Counted from the stretch's first letter, positions 23,804-34,557 are shown. The stretch is 64,000 bases of DNA from JAOUJD01 sp963726405 (GCA_963726405.1 CAVSCF010000005.1:682001-746000), one strand, 5' to 3'. Notes: a model not told the origin generated them from the letters alone. Numbers and translations are program-made.

Positions 23804-25237
23804 TTACTGCAGCGTCTTCGCTTTCTCGAACGCCTCGTCGATCGTGCCGACCATGTAGAAGGCCTGCTCGGGCAGCGCGTCGCACTCGCCGTCGACGATC
23901 ATCTTGAACCCGCGGATCGTCTCCTTCAGCGGCACGTACTTGCCCGGCGAACCGGTGAACACCTCCGCGACGTGGAAGGGCTGTGACAGGAAACGCTGCA
24001 GCTTGCGCGCGCGCGCCACGGCGAGCTTGTCTTCCGGCGACAGTTCGTCCATGCCGAGAATCGCGATGATGTCGCGCAGTTCCTTGTACTTCTGCAAGGT
24101 CGCCTGCACACGGCGCGTGGTGTTGTAGTGCTCGTCACCGACCACGTGCGGGTCGATCTGCCGCGACGTCGAGTCGAGCGGGTCGACCGAAGGATAGATG
24201 CCGAGCGAGGCAATCTCGCGGCTCAGCACCACGGTGGCGTCGAGGTGGCCGAAGGTGGTCGCCGGCGACGGGTCGGTCAGGTCGTCCGCCGGCACATACA
24301 CGGCCTGGATCGACGTGATCGAGCCGGTCTTGGTCGACGTGATGCGCTCCTGCAGGCGGCCCATTTCCTCGGCCAACGTCGGCTGGTAGCCCACGGCCGA
24401 CGGCATCCGGCCGAGAAGTGCGGAAACTTCGGTGCCGGCCAGCGTGTAGCGGTAGATGTTGTCGACGAAGAACAGGATGTCACGGCCCTCGTCGCGGAAG
24501 CGCTCGGCCATCGTCAGGCCGGTCAGGCCGACGCGCAGGCGGTTGCCCGGCGGTTCGTTCATCTGGCCGAACACCATCGCCACCTTCGACTTCGACAGGT
24601 CTTCCTGCACGATGACCTTGGCATCCGACATCTCGTGATAGAAGTCGTTGCCCTCGCGCGTGCGCTCGCCGACGCCGGCGAACACCGACAGGCCCGAGTG
24701 CTGCGTGGCGATGTTGTTGATCAGTTCCAGCATGGTCACGGTCTTGCCCACGCCGGCGCCACCGAACAGGCCGATCTTGCCGCCCTTGGCGAACGGGCAG
24801 ATCAGGTCGATGACCTTGATACCCGTCTCGAGCAGCTCGACCGACGGCGACAGCTCTTCGAAGGACGGCGCCGGCTGGTGAATCCCGCGCCGTTCATCGG
24901 ACTGGATCGGGCCGCGCTCGTCGATCGGACGACCGAGCACGTCCATCACCCGGCCCAGCACGCCCGGGCCGACCGGGACCTTGATGTTGTCGCCCGTGTT
25001 GCGGACCTTCATGCCGCGCTTCAGGCCGTCGGACGACCCCATGGCGATCGTGCGGACCACGCCGTCGCCGAGCTGCTGTTCGACCTCGAACGTCAGGCCC
25101 TGTTCGACCAGCTTGTTGCCGACGTCCTGTTCCAGGACGAGGGCGTCGTATACGTGCGGCATCGCGTCGCGCGGAAACTCTACGTCGACGACGGCGCCGA
25201 TGCACTGAACGATGGTCCCGGTGGTTACGGTGCTCAT
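23804..25237 (-). CDS. atpD: ATP synthase F1 subunit beta
   Basis: Catalytic nucleotide-binding subunit of F1 (477 residues). Visible signatures are Walker A GGAGVGKTVTM, the catalytic GERTREGNDFYHEM, the Walker B region ILFFVDNIYRYTLAGTEVSA, and the DELSEED-loop variant DELSPEDKLAVARAR. The N-terminus MSTVTTGTIVQCIGAVVDVE is complete. It is separated from atpG by an unusually long 136-bp spacer. Confidence 0.98.
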   Translation of the reverse strand: MSTVTTGTIVQCIGAVVDVEFPRDAMPHVYDALVLEQDVGNKLVEQGLTFEVEQQLGDGVVRTIAMGSSDGLKRGMKVRNTGDNIKVPVGPGVLGRVMDVLGRPIDERGPIQSDERRGIHQPAPSFEELSPSVELLETGIKVIDLICPFAKGGKIGLFGGAGVGKTVTMLELINNIATQHSGLSVFAGVGERTREGNDFYHEMSDAKVIVQEDLSKSKVAMVFGQMNEPPGNRLRVGLTGLTMAERFRDEGRDILFFVDNIYRYTLAGTEVSALLGRMPSAVGYQPTLAEEMGRLQERITSTKTGSITSIQAVYVPADDLTDPSPATTFGHLDATVVLSREIASLGIYPSVDPLDSTSRQIDPHVVGDEHYNTTRRVQATLQKYKELRDIIAILGMDELSPEDKLAVARARKLQRFLSQPFHVAEVFTGSPGKYVPLKETIRGFKMIVDGECDALPEQAFYMVGTIDEAFEKAKTLQ

Positions 25238-25373
25238 GCTTGTTTCCTCAAGTCTCGGTATTCGAATTCATTGGCCTGCGCCACGCTCAACCCGGCTCCG
25301 GCCTCTCGCTCTGCTCACTCGACCATCGCTGCGTTCCCGTCGGCCTGGCCGACTCACCGCGATCGCCCCGTCA
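25238..25373. other. Long spacer between atpG and atpD with a palindrome
   Basis: Most junctions in this operon are 2-75 bp, but this one is 136 bp. It contains the palindrome GTCGGCC-T-GGCCGAC at 25339-25353 and CT-rich sequence around it. I see no gene, promoter or terminator in it. It could be an mRNA-processing or attenuation element, or a copy of a short dispersed repeat. Confidence 0.35.
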
Positions 25374-26255
25374 CTACGACACCGCCGCCGCGCCGCCGAC
25401 GATCTCGGAAATCTCTTTCGTGATGCCCGCCTGCCGCGTCTTGTTGTAGATCAGCTGCAGTTCCTCGATCACCTTCTTGGCGTTGTCAGACGCTGCCTTC
25501 ATCGCGACCATCCGGGCGCTCTGCTCGGAGGCCAGGTTCTCTGCCATCGACTGGTACACCAGCGCCTCGACATAGCGCGTCATCAGCTCGTCGATCACGC
25601 GCTGCGGATCGGGCTCGTAGAGGTAGTCCCACGCGTAGGCGCGCTTCTCCTCCGGCGTCTGCTCGAAGCGCGCCGCCGACAGGGGCAGCAGCTGCTCGAT
25701 CACCGGCTCCTGCTTCATCGTGTTGATGAAGCGGGAGTAGGCGATGTACACCGCGTCCAGCCGGCCTTCGGCGTAGCCGTCAAGCAGGACCTTGACCGGC
25801 CCGATGAGTCGCTCCGCGTGCGGCTTGTCGCCGAGATGGACGGCGCTGGCCACGATTTTCGCGTTCAGGCGCTGCAGGAAACCGAAGCCCTTGTTGCCGA
25901 GCGCGCTCGCCTCGAACTTGATGCCTTCGCCTTCCCACTGCTTGATCAGTTGCAGGAGGGCGCGCTGCACGTTGGTGTTCAGTCCGCCGCACAGCCCCTT
26001 GTCGGTCGAGATCAGGATCACGCCGACGTTGCGGATCGTGTCGCGCTTCACCACGAACGGGTGGCGGTATTCGGGATTGGCCAGCGCGAGGTGGGCGACG
26101 ATATTGCGGATCTTGTCGCCGTACGGACGCGTGTTGCGCATCCTGTCCTGCGCCTTGCGCATCTTGCTCGCGGCCACCATTTCCATCGCCTTCGTGATCT
26201 TGCGCGTGTTCTGCACGCTCTTGATCTTCAGGCGGATTTCTTTGGTACTTGGCAT
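25374..26255 (-). CDS. atpG: ATP synthase F1 subunit gamma
   Basis: Central rotor shaft of F1 (293 residues). The N-terminal coiled coil reads MPSTKEIRLKIKSVQNTRKI TKAMEM and on, and the C-terminal signature MAMKAASDNAKKVIEELQLI is near the end as VAMKAASDNAKKVIEELQ. Length is typical for betaproteobacteria. It lies 46 bp downstream of atpA. Confidence 0.97.
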   Translation of the reverse strand: MPSTKEIRLKIKSVQNTRKITKAMEMVAASKMRKAQDRMRNTRPYGDKIRNIVAHLALANPEYRHPFVVKRDTIRNVGVILISTDKGLCGGLNTNVQRALLQLIKQWEGEGIKFEASALGNKGFGFLQRLNAKIVASAVHLGDKPHAERLIGPVKVLLDGYAEGRLDAVYIAYSRFINTMKQEPVIEQLLPLSAARFEQTPEEKRAYAWDYLYEPDPQRVIDELMTRYVEALVYQSMAENLASEQSARMVAMKAASDNAKKVIEELQLIYNKTRQAGITKEISEIVGGAAAVS

Positions 26256-26301
26256 CGTCTAAGTCGGCACGGTGAGCGTGAGCGCGCCGTGCCGAGTCCT
26301 G

Positions 26302-27843
<1,542 letters not shown>

Positions 27844-27860
27844 CGTTCAACTCCGAAAAT

Positions 27861-28403
27861 TCATTGGGCCGTCAGGGCCGTCTGCATCTGGTTCAGGCGG
27901 GCGCGCACCGAGTTGTCGAGCACCTGGTCGCCTACGGAAATGCGCACGCCGCCGATCAGCGCGGGATCCACCCGCACGGTCGGCTGCAGCTTGGTGCCGA
28001 AGCGCTTGGCGAGCGCTCCCAGCAGGTCGTTCACCTCGCCATCGGCGAGCGGAAAAGCGGTCTCGATCGTGCAGTCCGCGACGCCCTCGGCCTGGTTCTT
28101 CAGCTGCCGGAACTGCACCGCGACCTCCGGCATCGCCGCCAGCCGCTGGTTGGCGACCAGCAGCTTCAGGAAGTTCGTTGCCGCTGCAGGGAGGGGTTGC
28201 TTCACCAGACCGGCGAGCAGGTCGACGACCTGCTCATCGCCAAGCTTCGGATCAGCGACCACCTGTGCCACCTGCGGATGGGACATCAGCGCGGCCAGTT
28301 CCTCGACGACGACGAGCCAGCGGCCCAGGCCCTCGCCGGAGCCACGCGCCGTCTCGAACAGCGCGTCGGCGTACGGACGGGCGATCGTGGACAGTTCGGC
28401 CAT
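27861..28403 (-). CDS. atpH: ATP synthase F1 subunit delta
   Basis: Peripheral stalk subunit joining F1 to subunit b (180 residues). The N-terminus MAELSTIARPYADALFETA and the late segment LIGGVRISVGDQVLDNSVRA are the OSCP/delta signatures. It starts 2 bp after the atpF stop, indicating coupling. Confidence 0.96.
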   Translation of the reverse strand: MAELSTIARPYADALFETARGSGEGLGRWLVVVEELAALMSHPQVAQVVADPKLGDEQVVDLLAGLVKQPLPAAATNFLKLLVANQRLAAMPEVAVQFRQLKNQAEGVADCTIETAFPLADGEVNDLLGALAKRFGTKLQPTVRVDPALIGGVRISVGDQVLDNSVRARLNQMQTALTAQ

Positions 28404-28405
28404 GG

Positions 28406-28876
28406 CTACAGCTTCGCCTTCAGCTGGGCGAGCAGTTCCGAATGGACCTGCGGATTCACCTCGCGCTGCAGGATCTGGGCGGCCCCGGCAACGGCGAGCA
28501 CGGCGACCTGGTCGCGCAGGGTGTCCTTCGCGCGCTGCATTTCCTGCGTCGCTTCCGCCTTGGCCGCCTCGACGATACGGTCGGCTTCGACCTTCGCCTG
28601 CGCCTTGGCGGCATCGACGATGGCCTGGCCGCGCTTCTCGGCTTCGGTGATCAGCTGCTGGACGTGGGCGCGCTCGGTGGCCTGCTCCTCGGCGATCTTG
28701 CGCTTGGCCTCGTCCAGGCTCTTCTGGCCGCGATCGGCCGCAGCGAGCCCTTCGGCGATCTTCTTCTGCCGCTCTTCGAGCGACTTGACCAGCGGTGGCC
28801 AGATGAACTTCATCGTCACCCAGGCGCCGATGAAGAAGACCACCAGCTGAAAGAACAGCGTGGCGTTGATGTTCAT
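28406..28876 (-). CDS. atpF: ATP synthase F0 subunit b
   Basis: Membrane-anchored peripheral stalk (156 residues). One N-terminal membrane helix (ATLFFQLVVFFIGAWVTMKF IWPP region) is followed by a long charged helical domain (LVKSLEERQKKIAEGLAAAD and on) that dimerises. Length and composition match proteobacterial b subunits. Confidence 0.96.
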   Translation of the reverse strand: MNINATLFFQLVVFFIGAWVTMKFIWPPLVKSLEERQKKIAEGLAAADRGQKSLDEAKRKIAEEQATERAHVQQLITEAEKRGQAIVDAAKAQAKVEADRIVEAAKAEATQEMQRAKDTLRDQVAVLAVAGAAQILQREVNPQVHSELLAQLKAKL

Positions 28877-28951
28877 AGGGGAACTCGATTGGCCGTGCGG
28901 GGAGGCCCCGTCCGGCGCTGGTTCGTGAGTAGGTTCGGCAAAACCGGTCGC

Positions 28952-29197
<246 letters not shown>

Positions 29198-29242
29198 TTA
29201 CTCCTTGTTGGCAGAGAGAGTTGAAGCTGTTTGAGAAAGAGG

Positions 29243-30091
29243 TCAGTGGCCTTCATGCGCCTGGCCGATGTAGACCAGGGTGAGCATCATGAAGATGAAG
29301 GCTTGCAGCAGGATGATCAGGATGTGGAACAGCAGCCACGCGGTGCCGGCGACGACGTGCCCGATCGCCATGAAGACGCCCGTGGCGTTCATCGCCGCGA
29401 AGCCGCCCAGCAGCGCGATCAGGAAGAACAGCAACTCGCCGGCGTACATGTTGCCGAACAGCCGCATGCCCAGCGACACCATCTTGGCGAGGTACTCGAT
29501 GATGTTGATGCCGAGGTTGGCCACCCCGAGCGGAATCGCGTAGAGCGGGTTCTTCGACGTGCCGAACGGCGCGGTGACGAGTTCGTGCAGGAAGCCGCCG
29601 AATCCCTTGACCTTGATGCCGTAGTAGATCATCAGCAGGAACACGCCGAACGACATGCCGAGCGTGCCGTTCAGGTCCGCGGTGGGCAAGGGCCGCAGGT
29701 AGTGGATGCCGAACAGGCCGGCGATCCATGGCAGGAGGTCGACCGGAACCAGGTCGATCGCGTTCATCAGCATGACCCAGACGAACACGGTCAGCGCGAG
29801 GGGCGCGATGAAGGTGCGGTCGCCGTGGACGATCGACTTGCTCTGCTCCTCGACGAGTTCCACCAGCATCTCGACGAACGCCTGGAACTTTCCGGGCACG
29901 CCGGACGTCGCCCGCTTGGCCGCCGAGCGCAGGACCCACAGCGTCACGCCGAGGATCAGGACCGAGAAGAACACCGTGTCGAAGTTGACGATCGAGAAGT
30001 CGATGATGACCTTCTGCTTCGCCGACGACAGGTGCGTCAGGTGGTGAACGATGTATTCGGTGGCGGTGGGAGCTTGGCCGGTCGCAGCCAT
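29243..30091 (-). CDS. atpB: ATP synthase F0 subunit a
   Basis: Stator subunit of 282 residues containing the proton half-channels, with five or six membrane helices. The signature MRLFGNMYAGELLFFLIALL carries the essential arginine next to the c-ring. FVWVMLMNAIDLVPVDLLPW is also typical. It lies 17 bp downstream of atpI. Confidence 0.97.
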   Translation of the reverse strand: MAATGQAPTATEYIVHHLTHLSSAKQKVIIDFSIVNFDTVFFSVLILGVTLWVLRSAAKRATSGVPGKFQAFVEMLVELVEEQSKSIVHGDRTFIAPLALTVFVWVMLMNAIDLVPVDLLPWIAGLFGIHYLRPLPTADLNGTLGMSFGVFLLMIYYGIKVKGFGGFLHELVTAPFGTSKNPLYAIPLGVANLGINIIEYLAKMVSLGMRLFGNMYAGELLFFLIALLGGFAAMNATGVFMAIGHVVAGTAWLLFHILIILLQAFIFMMLTLVYIGQAHEGH

Positions 30092-30108
30092 GGTGGAACC
30101 CTATTCGT

Positions 30109-30447
30109 CTATCTGACCAGCAGCGTCAGCACGTAACTTTTCAGCACGACGATGACTGACCCTAGCAGCGCCAGCCACACCAAGTCCTTGTAAAACACGA
30201 CGATCAGCCCGAGCAGCGCCAGCGTCGACACTACTTTGACGACTTCGCCGATCAGAAACACGGCTGGATCGGTCCCCTGCGGCCGCCGCGCTGCGGCAGC
30301 CAGCTTCAGCGCAAACAACCCGCTCGGAACGACACAGGCGGCGCCGCCCAACAACGCGGAGATCGCAGCGTGGGAGCCCCCCAAAAGCCCGGCCACCAGC
30401 GAGACGATGACGGTTGTGAGTATCTGCAGGAAGACCACCCGGAACAT
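30109..30447 (-). CDS. atpI: ATP synthase subunit I
   Basis: Small membrane protein of 112 residues with four hydrophobic stretches (VVFLQILTTVIVSLVAGLLG at the start, VVVLKSYVLTLLV at the end), the AtpI/Mg-Ca assembly-factor type. It helps assemble the c-ring in relatives. It is the first gene of the atp operon, and a well-formed promoter lies upstream. Confidence 0.9.
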   Translation of the reverse strand: MFRVVFLQILTTVIVSLVAGLLGGSHAAISALLGGAACVVPSGLFALKLAAAARRPQGTDPAVFLIGEVVKVVSTLALLGLIVVFYKDLVWLALLGSVIVVLKSYVLTLLVR

Positions 30448-30501
30448 GCGCCTCCGAGACCGCCTTCCGCGGGACTGAGTCCGTTTTCGCCAAACCGCGA
30501 G

Positions 30502-30531
30502 ATTCTACGAGGCGGGGGGTGACCGGGTCAA
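30502..30531 (-). promoter_or_regulatory. Sigma70-type promoter for the atp operon
   Basis: On the minus strand TTGACC (30531-30526) and TAGAAT (30507-30502) are separated by 18 bp, each one mismatch from consensus. The position, 55 bp before the atpI start codon, fits a transcript covering all nine atp genes. Confidence 0.65.
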
Positions 30532-30574
30532 ATTTGTGCTGCAGCGCAAATGAGACTGCAAACGGGGCCGGATC

Positions 30575-30991
30575 TCATTGGATGGCCGCGCGGGCCTCGG
30601 CTTCTGTGAGGCGAGAGACGCGCCAGCGGATGTCGTCGGCGGTCGGTCCCCGCGCCTCGGCTCTCACCGCCCAATGGCTGCCGTCGCGTGAACGGGCGAT
30701 GCGGATGTCGATCAACCGTGGCGGCCATCCCAGCAGGCGCGCGCGCCGGCGCAGGACGACAACAGCGCGGCCCGAGAACGCCGGGTCGTCATCGCTGACC
30801 AGTTGAACGAACGCGGCATCCACCAGCCGTTGCAGCCGCACCTTGCGCCGTTCGGCGGCGACGTCGCCAAGAACAAAGGCAATCGGGCCGAGCAACAGCA
30901 CCAGTGAGAGGTGCCCGGTTGCCGCGTATAGCGCTGCCGCGGCCAGCCAGCCGATCGCGGCAGCGACCAGCCAACGTGCCGGCCAGCGCAT
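30575..30991 (-). CDS. Hypothetical two-helix membrane protein after parB
   Basis: Protein of 138 residues, family not recognised. Two hydrophobic stretches near the N-terminus (WLVAAAIGWLAAAALYAATG and LSLVLLLGPIAFVLGDVAA) are followed by a soluble part rich in Arg/Val (VVVLRRRARLLGWPPRLIDI). ATG 30991 overlaps the parB stop codon, so it is translationally coupled to parB. It is the last gene before the atp promoter. No functional evidence beyond that linkage. Confidence 0.7.
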   Translation of the reverse strand: MRWPARWLVAAAIGWLAAAALYAATGHLSLVLLLGPIAFVLGDVAAERRKVRLQRLVDAAFVQLVSDDDPAFSGRAVVVLRRRARLLGWPPRLIDIRIARSRDGSHWAVRAEARGPTADDIRWRVSRLTEAEARAAIQ

Positions 30992-31857
30992 CAAGCGCGC
31001 AGCAGGCGCTCGACGATGCCGTCGAGCTGGTCGAGACTGGCGAATTCGATGACGAGCTTGCCGCGTCCCTTCGCGTTCGCCGTCAGCTTGACCGTCGCGC
31101 CAAGCCTGTCGGCGAGTTCCTCTTCCAGGCGCACGATGTCGCGGCTGCGTGGGGCGGCCGCCCTCTTCAGTCCGCCGCTGTCAGCCTTCGCCGCGTGTGT
31201 AACCAGGGATTCCGCTTCGCGCACGGACAGCCCCTTGGCGACGATGCGATTGGCGAACTGGATCTGGTGTGCCGAATCCACCCCGAGCAGCGCCCGCGCG
31301 TGCCCCATGTCCAGTCGCCCGTCCATCAGGAGTTCCTGAACCGGCTTGGCGAGATTCAGCAGCCGGAGCAGGTTCGACGTCGCGCTGCGCGAGCGGCCGA
31401 TCGCTGTGGCGGCCTGCTCGTGGGTGAAGTCGAACTCGCGGACGAGGCGCTGCACGCCCTGGGCCTCTTCGAGAGGGTTGAGGTCTTCACGCTGGATGTT
31501 CTCGATGAGCGCCATCGCCAGCGCGGCGGTGTCCGGCACGTCCTTGACCAGCACCGGAACCTCGCTGAGGCCCGCCATTTGCGCGGCGCGAAAGCGGCGC
31601 TCGCCCGCAATGATTTCGTACTGGTCTGCTCCGACCGGACGCACGAGGATCGGCTGCATCACGCCCTGCGCCTTGATCGACTCGGCCAGTTCAGCCAGCG
31701 CCTCGGCGTTCATGCGGGTGCGGGGCTGGTACTTCCCGGGCCGCAGCCGGGCAATCGGAACCGAATTCGGCGCGCCCACGGGCGGGGGTGCCGGCCGCTC
31801 CTCCCCCAACAGCGAGTCGAGCCCGCGCCCGAGACCCTTGGGTCGCTTCATCATCAT
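30991..31857 (-). CDS. parB: ParB, chromosome partitioning CTPase/DNA-binding protein
   Basis: Loads onto parS sites and slides as a clamp to segregate the origin region (288 residues). The N-terminus KRPKGLGRGLDSLLGEER is the Soj-interacting tail. The CTP-binding motifs are visible as LRPGKYQPRTRMNAEALAEL and EIIAGERRFRAAQMAGL. The helix-turn-helix follows (FTHEQAATAIGRSRSATSNL). Three in-frame ATGs (31857, 31854, 31851) are possible starts; the first overlaps the stop of the upstream acetyltransferase gene. A pair of parS-like sites lies upstream of mnmG. Confidence 0.96.
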   Translation of the reverse strand: MMMKRPKGLGRGLDSLLGEERPAPPPVGAPNSVPIARLRPGKYQPRTRMNAEALAELAESIKAQGVMQPILVRPVGADQYEIIAGERRFRAAQMAGLSEVPVLVKDVPDTAALAMALIENIQREDLNPLEEAQGVQRLVREFDFTHEQAATAIGRSRSATSNLLRLLNLAKPVQELLMDGRLDMGHARALLGVDSAHQIQFANRIVAKGLSVREAESLVTHAAKADSGGLKRAAAPRSRDIVRLEEELADRLGATVKLTANAKGRGKLVIEFASLDQLDGIVERLLRA

Positions 31858-32657
31858 GTGTCCCCCTCTGCCGGCGGGCGCCGATACCAGTAGGCGTAGC
31901 CGTCCCTGAAACCGAATTTCGAATAGAGCCTTCGGGCCGGTGCGTTGCCGGCTTCGACCTGAAGATACGCGCTCGTGCAGCCCCGCATGCGGGCCCGCTG
32001 CAGCAGCGCGGCGATCAATGCGGTGCCGAGGCCCTCGCCCCGGCGCTCAGGTGCCGTGACCATGCCGAAGATCCCGACCAGTTCGCCGTCGATGACGCCG
32101 CTGCCGCACGCAACCACGCGGTCGTCCTCGACGACCGCCAGGTAGATGCCATCGACGACCGCGTGCGCAAAGCGATCGCGCTCCACCGCGGCCCGCGCGG
32201 GATCGAGACCGTGCAGGACGACCAGCGCAGCACCGAACGCCGCGCGGTCCAGCGTGGCGACGGACACATCGGGGGCCGCCGGGGCCCGGGTCGCCAGGGG
32301 CGCAACCATCACCCGCGTGTCTTCGAACGCTGCGTACCCGCGCTCGGCAAGTCCGCGATCGACGCCGTGCGGGCGCGAGAACGGCGTCATCCTGAGGATG
32401 AAGGGCAGGCCATGTCGCGCATAGAACGCCGCACAGTAGGCGAGCTTGTCGTCCAGCGCTCGTTCGCCGGCGCCAATCATGTTGACCGAGCGCGCGCGCT
32501 TCGCCTTCCCGTTCGCGTAGCGCAGCAGCCAGCCGTCATGGAAGGCCTGCTCGCGCGGCTGCGACGCCGTCAACCCGGCATCCTCGATGCGAGCCAGTGC
32601 GGGATCGCGCGCCTCGCGCAGCGTTGCGGGAATCGATGCCAGGTCCAGCACGGTCAC
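31854..32657 (-). CDS. GNAT acetyltransferase between parA and parB
   Basis: Protein of 267 residues with a C-terminal GNAT domain: VACGSGVIDGELVGIFGMVT and APERRGEGLGTALIAALLQR give the acetyl-CoA-binding RxxGxG/A loop, and LQVEAGNAPARRLYSKFGF is the last conserved segment. The N-terminal 130 residues resemble a second, degenerate GNAT half. GTG 32657 overlaps the parA stop (GTGA) and its own stop overlaps parB ATG, so parA, this gene and parB are coupled. The substrate is unknown; its place between parA and parB is unusual. Confidence 0.85.
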   Translation of the reverse strand: MTVLDLASIPATLREARDPALARIEDAGLTASQPREQAFHDGWLLRYANGKAKRARSVNMIGAGERALDDKLAYCAAFYARHGLPFILRMTPFSRPHGVDRGLAERGYAAFEDTRVMVAPLATRAPAAPDVSVATLDRAAFGAALVVLHGLDPARAAVERDRFAHAVVDGIYLAVVEDDRVVACGSGVIDGELVGIFGMVTAPERRGEGLGTALIAALLQRARMRGCTSAYLQVEAGNAPARRLYSKFGFRDGYAYWYRRPPAEGDT

Positions 32658-33424
32658 ATTGTCGCGAGGCGCTGGATCATCTCGGCGCCGAAGGCCACGT
32701 ACGCCTGGGCACCCTTGGAAGTGCGGTCGTACGCGACGCCCGGCAGCCCGTAGCTCGGCGCCTCCGCCAGGCGGACGTTGCGGGGAATGATGGTGCTGAA
32801 TACCTTGTCGCCGAAACGCGCGACGAGTTGCTCGGACACCTGCTGCTGCAGGGTCATCCTCGGGTCGAACATCACCCTCAGCAGGCCGATGATGCGCAGT
32901 TCGGGATTGAGGTTCGCCGCCACGCGCTTGATCGTGTTGACGAGGTCCGCCAGCCCTTCCATCGCGAAGTACTCGCACTGCATCGGGATGATCACGCCGT
33001 GCGCGGCGCACAGCCCGTTCAGGGTCAGCATCGACAGCGACGGCGGGCAGTCGATCAGGATGAAGTCGTACTCGGACTCGACGGCGGCGAGCGCGCTCTT
33101 CAGCCGGCTCTCGCGATCGTCGAAGTCGACGAGTTCGACCTCGGCACCCGCAAGTTCGCGATTTGCGCCAAGGACATGAAACCCGCCGTGCTCCGACACG
33201 ACGCGCGCGTGATGCACGTCCGCCAGCCCCAGCAGCACCTGGTACACGGAGGCGACAAGGCTGCGCTTGTCGATACCGCTGCCCATCGTCGCGTTGCCCT
33301 GCGGATCAAGGTCCACGAGAAGCACGCGTTGCCCGTGGGCAGCGATGCCGGCCGCAAGGTTGACTGCCGTGGTCGTCTTGCCGACGCCACCCTTCTGGTT
33401 CGCAACGCAGAAAATCCGGGCCAT
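32654..33424 (-). CDS. parA: ParA (Soj), chromosome partitioning ATPase
   Basis: Deviant-Walker ATPase of 256 residues. The motif NQKGGVGKTTTAVNLAAGIA has the signature double lysine, LLVDLDPQGNATMG follows, and FILIDCPPSLSMLTLNGLC is the Walker B region. It binds non-specific DNA as ATP dimers and moves ParB-parS complexes. It starts 1 bp before the lipocalin stop boundary (33424/33425), fully inside an overlapping operon. Confidence 0.97.
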   Translation of the reverse strand: MARIFCVANQKGGVGKTTTAVNLAAGIAAHGQRVLLVDLDPQGNATMGSGIDKRSLVASVYQVLLGLADVHHARVVSEHGGFHVLGANRELAGAEVELVDFDDRESRLKSALAAVESEYDFILIDCPPSLSMLTLNGLCAAHGVIIPMQCEYFAMEGLADLVNTIKRVAANLNPELRIIGLLRVMFDPRMTLQQQVSEQLVARFGDKVFSTIIPRNVRLAEAPSYGLPGVAYDRTSKGAQAYVAFGAEMIQRLATM

Positions 33425-33952
33425 CTAGTTCTTCTCTTGAGGCGAGTCGACGAGGCGTTTTGCGTCGTACCCGTGGAGCGGAAGGCGGGCCTCGATCGCC
33501 CGCCGGTCGTCGGGCGACAGTGTGCGCGTCCGCGACAGCACCCACAGGTACTCCCGCGACGGCTCGCCGATCACGGCATAGCGATAGTCGGGCGCGAGTT
33601 CGATGATCCAGTAATTGCCCCAGCCGATCGGCAGCCAGCGCAGCGCGGCTGGAAGGAAGCTGACTTCGAGTCGGTCGGTGCGGCCGTCCAGTCGACGGGC
33701 AAGGCCGTTTGCCTCGTCCATGCCTTCCGCGGTCCGGCATCGATTGACCACACCGACATTGCCGTCGTCGAGCACGCGGTACGTTGCCGTGGTGTCGGCA
33801 ACGCACTGGCGCTGAAAGCGGTTCGGATACTTCGCGACTTCGAACCACGGGCCTGCGTAACGCGAAAGATCGACCGCGCCGACCGTGGCGAGCGGCTCGG
33901 CGGCGGACGCGAGGCCGGCGACCAGCAACAAAGCCAGGAGCACAGCGTTCAT
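33425..33952 (-). CDS. Bacterial lipocalin (Blc-like)
   Basis: Exported beta-barrel lipid-binding protein of 175 residues. The signal peptide MNAVLLALLLVAGLASA has no clear lipobox Cys, so unlike E. coli Blc it may be soluble periplasmic. Lipocalin motifs are DLSRYAGPWFEVAKYPNRFQ (GxW motif) and YRYAVIGEPSREYLWVLSRT. ATG 33952 overlaps the LysE-family stop (ATGA). It sits in the rsmG-parA interval, unusual company. Confidence 0.9.
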   Translation of the reverse strand: MNAVLLALLLVAGLASAAEPLATVGAVDLSRYAGPWFEVAKYPNRFQRQCVADTTATYRVLDDGNVGVVNRCRTAEGMDEANGLARRLDGRTDRLEVSFLPAALRWLPIGWGNYWIIELAPDYRYAVIGEPSREYLWVLSRTRTLSPDDRRAIEARLPLHGYDAKRLVDSPQEKN

Positions 33953-34557
33953 CGGGCGAGCCGCAGTCCAAAGCCGATCAATGCCAGACCGGCTGCGCGC
34001 TGCAGAAGGAGCGCCAACCAGCGATTCGACCGCAGTCGATTTCGGATGGCGCTTGCGAAGGCGCACAGGGTCAGGCAGTAGGCCAACGTGATGACGGCGA
34101 TGGTCGCCGCCATGGCGGCGAAGGTGACGAATCCCCGATGGCGCTCGGCGTCGATGAACAGCGGGAAGAACGCCATGTAGAAGACGATGGCCTTCGGATT
34201 CATGAGGGTGATCAAAAACGCCTGCCGAGCAAAGTGCCCCGCCTTCAGCGCGACCGGCGCGGCGGACCCCGCTTTCGCGAGCAGCAGCTTGATGCCGAGC
34301 CAGACCAGATACGCGGCGCCGGCGTACTGGAGCCCCTTGAACACGGTCTGGTTCGCCTGCAGGATGGCCGCGACGCCGACAGCGGCGAGCCACATCAGCA
34401 CCTGGTCGCCGGCAATCAGGCCGAACGTGGCCGCCGCTCCGGCGCGCAGCCCGCCCTTGGCAGTCGCAGTGAGCAGCGTGAACGTGCCGGGACCAGGCAG
34501 CGCCAGGAACACCAGGATGGCGGCGACGAAGGCCCAGTAATCGGAGATGCCGAGCAT
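33949..34557 (-). CDS. LysE/RhtB-family amino-acid exporter
   Basis: Inner-membrane exporter of 202 residues with about six membrane helices. LVFLALPGPGTFTLLTATAK carries the family PGP signature, and LITLMNPKAIVFYMAFFPLF is the second conserved block. The substrate is probably a neutral or basic amino acid, not resolvable. ATG 34557 overlaps the rsmG stop (ATGA), so it is coupled to rsmG. Confidence 0.9.
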   Translation of the reverse strand: MLGISDYWAFVAAILVFLALPGPGTFTLLTATAKGGLRAGAAATFGLIAGDQVLMWLAAVGVAAILQANQTVFKGLQYAGAAYLVWLGIKLLLAKAGSAAPVALKAGHFARQAFLITLMNPKAIVFYMAFFPLFIDAERHRGFVTFAAMAATIAVITLAYCLTLCAFASAIRNRLRSNRWLALLLQRAAGLALIGFGLRLAR

